Origin: Hygrocybe punicea
Taxonomy: Eukaryota > Basidiomycota > Agaricomycetes > Agaricales > Hygrophoraceae
Reading direction: 5' to 3'
DNA: 64,000 nucleotides
NCBI GenBank assembly: GCA_963556145.1
Contig: OY744462.1
Span: forward strand, 4,526,001-4,590,000
This document shows positions 60,727 to 64,000 of this stretch, piece after piece. The position numbers and the translations under genes were made by a program. How positions within the stretch are numbered: the stretch's first letter is position 1; each line of letters begins with the position of its first letter. The notes beneath the pieces were generated by a model, which was not told where the DNA came from, did no database searches, and was given only the letters and a program-made list of their open reading frames with translations.

Positions 60727-62091
60727 ATGACGACCGGATTCATGCCTCTCCGAGGTGATCCCTCAGCCCCGACATTCGACGGAAATGAACTCGACCTTCC
60801 CCGCTTCTTCGACGAAATTGACATACTCGGTTCCGATTGTGGACTCACGGACACTTTGAAGATTCGCTATACGCTACGGTACCTCAACAACGACGATTAC
60901 GAACTCTGGTCGACACTTCCCGCCGCCTCCGCTAAAGACTTCATCGCTTTCCGACGTGCCGTCTTCGACTTTTATCCCGGTGCTACGGATTCCATCTGGT
61001 ATACGATCTCAGATCTCGATCAACTCACGCGACGACAATCGGCTTACGGTATAGAGAACAAAGCGGACTTGGGACAATATTTCCGGGATTTCATACGCAT
61101 TTCCAGTGTCTTGTTTGACAACGGCCGTCTATCGGATAAACAACGGAACACATACTTCGCCAACGGATTCGACTCAGACCTTCGTCTACGTATTGAAGAA
61201 CACCTCCATTACCTTCTTCCCGACCATTACCACGACGATCCGTACCTGCTCGATGTTTTCCACGATGCCGCCTTATTCCTACTTTCCAGTTATCGCTCCG
61301 TTTCGAAATCCCCTTCCCTTGCCATTACTATCTCTAGTCCTGATTCCGGTCCCCGTCTCCTACCCATCATAGCTTTGTCACCTCCGGTCCCGATTCCGAC
61401 CTCGATCCCGCCCACCGTCGTTCATTCCATCCCCCACATTTATTCCGGTCCTTTGTATACTCCGTCCCCGTCATCATGTTCCCCGTCCCCGTCCATTCCA
61501 GTGCCCCTCGAGACCGTCATTTGTTTACAGGTTTTGTCGTCCAGTCCCGTGTTGCCCCCGTCCGATCCCACTCCCGATTTATCAATGCCGGTCAATGATT
61601 TATCCATTCCGTTTCCTATTTTGTCCCCGTCATCTCCGGTTTTGTCCCCTCCGGTTTCCGTCCACGAACTCGTACTGGACCTAGTGTATTGCACGGGTAA
61701 CCCCCGGGTATTTTTGGCTGTACCCGTACCCGCACCCGTTGTACCCGTGGGTACAATACCCGCGGGTTGTACCCGTCATTTTAAGCCCGGGATCGTCCAA
61801 AACGGTCAAGTATTGAGCTAGATATGCTCAAAATACTCCAATGAGGTATTTTGAGCATATCTAGCTCAATACTTGACCGTTTTGGACGATCCCGGGCTTA
61901 AAAAAAAGCTGGCGGGTCCAGGAATCCGTACCCGTACCCTACCCTACCCGTACCCGTGGCAAAACCCGCGGGTTTACCCGTACCCGTGCAATACACTAAC
62001 CGGACCCGCTCCCATTGTCCTTGGATTCTCCAGAAATAGACATTCCGTCCCCGATATTGCCGCCATATTGTCCTCCGTCACTGTCTACTGA
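60727..62091 (+). pseudogene. Gypsy gag, interrupted by a MITE
   Basis: The ATG at 60727 opens a retrotransposon gag: GFMPLRGDPSAPTFDGNELD, FFDEIDILGSDCGLTDTLK, WSTLPAASAKDFIAFRR, FYPGATDSIWYTISDLDQL and NKADLGQYFRDFIRISSVL, the standard capsid-like pattern of basidiomycete Gypsy elements. From about residue 200 it becomes Pro/Ser/Val-rich. At 61684 the MITE enters. Removing it and one TA leaves the frame open to a stop at 62089-62091; however the neighbouring frame (from about 62000 to 62674, PVPIPDPIPPLLFDFDSG) has the same composition as the upstream part, so an extra frameshift is likely. No zinc knuckle or protease seen. Confidence 0.75.
61684..61996. mobile_element. MITE with CCCGTA hexamer arrays and palindromic core
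   Basis: Perfect 16-bp inverted ends GTGTATTGCACGGGTA / TACCCGTGCAATACAC, flanked on both sides by TA (61682-61683 and 61997-61998). Arrays of CCCGTA/CCCGCA hexamers lie inside each end, and the core is a palindrome (AAGCCCGGGATCGTCCAAAA, CAAGTATTGAGCTAGATATG and inverse). Length 313 bp, no coding capacity. Confidence 0.88.
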
Positions 62092-62803
62092 GATTCCGTC
62101 GACTTTGGTTGAGTATTCTGTACCCGTTCCCATTCCGGACCCCATTCCTCCCCTTTTATTTGATTTTGATTCCGGTTCCGATTCCGTTATGTCGACCCCT
62201 TCGTTCCCGGTTCCCCTCGTCGTTTCCGCTCCCGTATCGTTGTCGGTTCTGTCTCCGCCCGCTTGGGGCACCCCGTCGTTTTTAGACCTGTCACGTGGCA
62301 CACCCCTTATATGGGATCATGTTGGTGTTGGCACTCCGGTTCTCGATTTTATTTTATTCCTCGTTTCCGTCTTCATTCTACTTTGTGATCGCATTCTGGA
62401 CCTCCGCCCCCTCGACAACTCGCTCGAATATTTGCAAGAAGCTCTTCGTCTCCTCTCGTCGTTCCGCCTCCGACCTTCTTTCAGAAACTCTTGTGGGGAT
62501 ATAGACCCATTTCCATCTCCTATTTTTGCGTTTTCGTCTTCCGTTCCGCTTTCCGTTTCCGCTCCCGTTTCTCATTTATTTATATGTTCGTTTCCATTTC
62601 TAGTTTCCTTTGTTTCCCGCTCGTTCCGGACCCGTTTCGTTTCCGTTGTATTCCGGTCCCGTCCTCCTCCTTGACCCCCAGATTCCGGTTATCTTATCTC
62701 GTCGTTCCGTTTCCCTCTTTTCCGTTTATAGTTTTATTATGTACTCTATTTTTCTTTATGTACATTGTCCCGCATTCCGTTTTCCCTTTCCGTCCGTTCC
62801 CTT
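62092..62803 (+). other. Gypsy interior, Pro/Ser/Val-rich then Phe/Pro/Ser-rich open frames
   Basis: Plus-strand frames 62015-62674 and 62491-62931 are long but of very biased composition (repeats of ttccg/ccgtt/tcccg). They look like degenerating or intrinsically repetitive retroelement sequence and no domain is recognised. Confidence 0.35.
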
Positions 62804-63977
62804 TTATTCCCCTCTCCTTTCGTCGAGTTTCGTGTCGATTAGGTCGAGTTGACCAAGGATATGGGCCTGGTTCGCGCGTAGTCGATTTAGCTCCTTCGTC
62901 CAATGGGTTAGCTTGGTGTGGACCTCCGTGACGTATTCCGAGAGGCCGTCTGCGATCACCGATATCTCCCTCTGCATTTCCGTCACCATCTTGCGCACTG
63001 CCCGGACGTGGTCGTTGACTCCGGCTCTGATCCGCGGGTGCTTGAACGGATTCCCTCGCCTCCCTTCATCCCACTCCGATTCTGTATCCAGTTCGACATC
63101 GGTTAGCGTCCATTTACTCGTCGATGCTTCTCCGGCCCGTAGCCTGGGCTTCTTCACCGGCTTCGAAATCTTCTTCGCGGCGATCTTTCTCTTCGGACTA
63201 CCCGCCTTCGCCTTCCCTTTCCGTTCCGCTTTTCCGGTTCCGGTGGCTGGTCCCTTCGTCGATAACCCGCAGCGTTGTTTAAGCCTTTTGTATCGATCGC
63301 ACGCGTACCCTTCAATTCCGCGACAAACCGTGTTGGCGGTCACGCACGCATCACATTGCCGGATCTGGAACGACTGCATATACTACGGATTAGTTAGGCA
63401 CAACGGATATATGAGTCCGCGAGATATCACTTACCCCCGGAATCTTTCCCTTCGGTTCCACGTCCTCGTTCCTGCTCACATTCGAGAAATCATTGCCACT
63501 GTTGTAGTCCCTGTGAATGGTTTCGTTGTCCCGGGTGACCCTCTTATCCCGGTTGAGCTTTTTGTTTTTGATCGCGTTCAGTACTTGAAGCCTCTCGTAT
63601 TTTCATAGTTGTTGGTTGGACCAGGTGTCCTCCTCGTCCTCGCTTCCATGATCGCTGGTTTGTGCGGTCTCCTCCCTGTCCCTTTCCGCGGCTGCATCAT
63701 CCCTTTTTGCTGCCTCTGCCGCCTTCGCCCTTTCCGCCTCCTCGATCCGCTTCTCCGCTTCCGCCCTCCTATTCATCTCCTCTTCGTATTGACGCGATTC
63801 CTCCGCCCGTTTCCGCTCGATCCTTTCCACCTCCTCAACCCGTTGTTTCCTCGCTTCCTCCTCCTTTTCCTCCTGCAACCGTACAGCTTCCCGATGCCTC
63901 ACCTCTTTCCGTTCCCGTTCGTAGTCTTCCCAGCTCCGCAACCACTCCTCAACCTCCACCACCATCTCTCCGCCCAT
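62804..63977 (-). CDS. Antisense gene inside the Gypsy element: coiled-coil plus cysteine cluster
   Basis: Minus strand. The first visible part (63977-63603, possibly starting before the window edge) is a highly charged Glu/Arg/Ala coiled coil (WLRSWEDYERERKEVRHREA, EEERAKAAEAAKRDD type). A later exon ends KGKIPG, and an intron (gtaagt...ccgtag, about 63434-63368) leads to MQSFQIRQCDACVTANTVC, GIEGYACDRYKRLKQRCG, an irregular cysteine cluster, followed by a Lys-rich region with PKRKIAAKKISKPVKKPR and a C-terminal coiled coil ending DTKLDERRGE. The joint between the first part and the middle exon is not solved. Similar proteins are repeated in agaric genomes, to my recollection, but function is unknown; a DNA- or RNA-binding role is a guess. 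Confidence 0.5.
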
Positions 63978-64000
63978 CGAGAAATCCTTTGGTTCCGTCA

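Larger units (their letters stand above)
59921..64000 (+). mobile_element. Ty3/Gypsy-type LTR retrotransposon, 5' part
   Basis: 5' LTR 59921-60532, primer site, and gag from 60727. Pol and the 3' LTR are not seen before the window edge. A hexamer-array MITE (61684-61996) interrupts the gag region and a minus-strand gene occupies 62804-63977. A solo copy of the same LTR lies at 650-1261. Confidence 0.8.

Overview
The window looks like a nuclear contig from a mushroom-forming basidiomycete (Agaricomycetes, probably Agaricales). The evidence is dense spliced genes with many 45-65 nt GT-AG introns, fungal single-copy orthologues (MRP10, mL60, MOG1, NDC80, CMS1, HID1), and mobile elements of kinds common in agaric genomes: a PIF1-type Helitron, a Tc1/mariner relative, Ty3/Gypsy, a small LTR element and foldback elements. 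The species cannot be named from the sequence. All spliced models were read by eye from splice signals and protein similarity, so exon edges are approximate unless stated.

Layout. 1-4769: 3' part of a decayed Helitron whose helicase is fused to a USP-like protease and split by a solo Gypsy LTR. 4770-5496: AT-rich spacer and a Pro/Ser-rich ORF remnant. 5497-10556: a Tc1/mariner-like transposon with long inverted termini, a three-exon transposase and a convergent second gene; that second gene is split by a 1.84-kb non-autonomous LTR retrotransposon. 10688-53774: the genic island. In order it holds glutamate decarboxylase, POLD2, VPS22/SNF8, HID1, (nested foldback elements), a NYN-domain protein, MRP10/mS37, UBC6-type E2, SF3A1, mL60, CMS1, an ERI1-like exonuclease, NDC80, MOG1, a MIT/coiled-coil protein, a small unknown gene, an RSP5/NEDD4 ligase, ABD1 cap methyltransferase, an M1 aminopeptidase and a probable meiotic axis protein. 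53775-58878: AT-rich repeats, including an element with GAACCT-type hexamer arrays and a large palindrome, and a relative with CCCATA arrays. 58879-64000: an LTR element cut by a Gypsy element (LTR, PBS, gag) that carries a further hexamer-array MITE and an antisense gene.

Genes of the island do housekeeping jobs (replication, splicing, mRNA capping, ribosome assembly, nuclear transport, ESCRT sorting, ubiquitin transfer, chromosome segregation) and are not a pathway. They are packed in alternating orientation, so most neighbours share a short divergent promoter or a short convergent terminator region. The most unusual content is the mobile part: nested insertions whose exact edges are proven by restored reading frames or by target-site duplications, and a group of small elements that share TA flanks, GTG ends and degenerate hexamer arrays.
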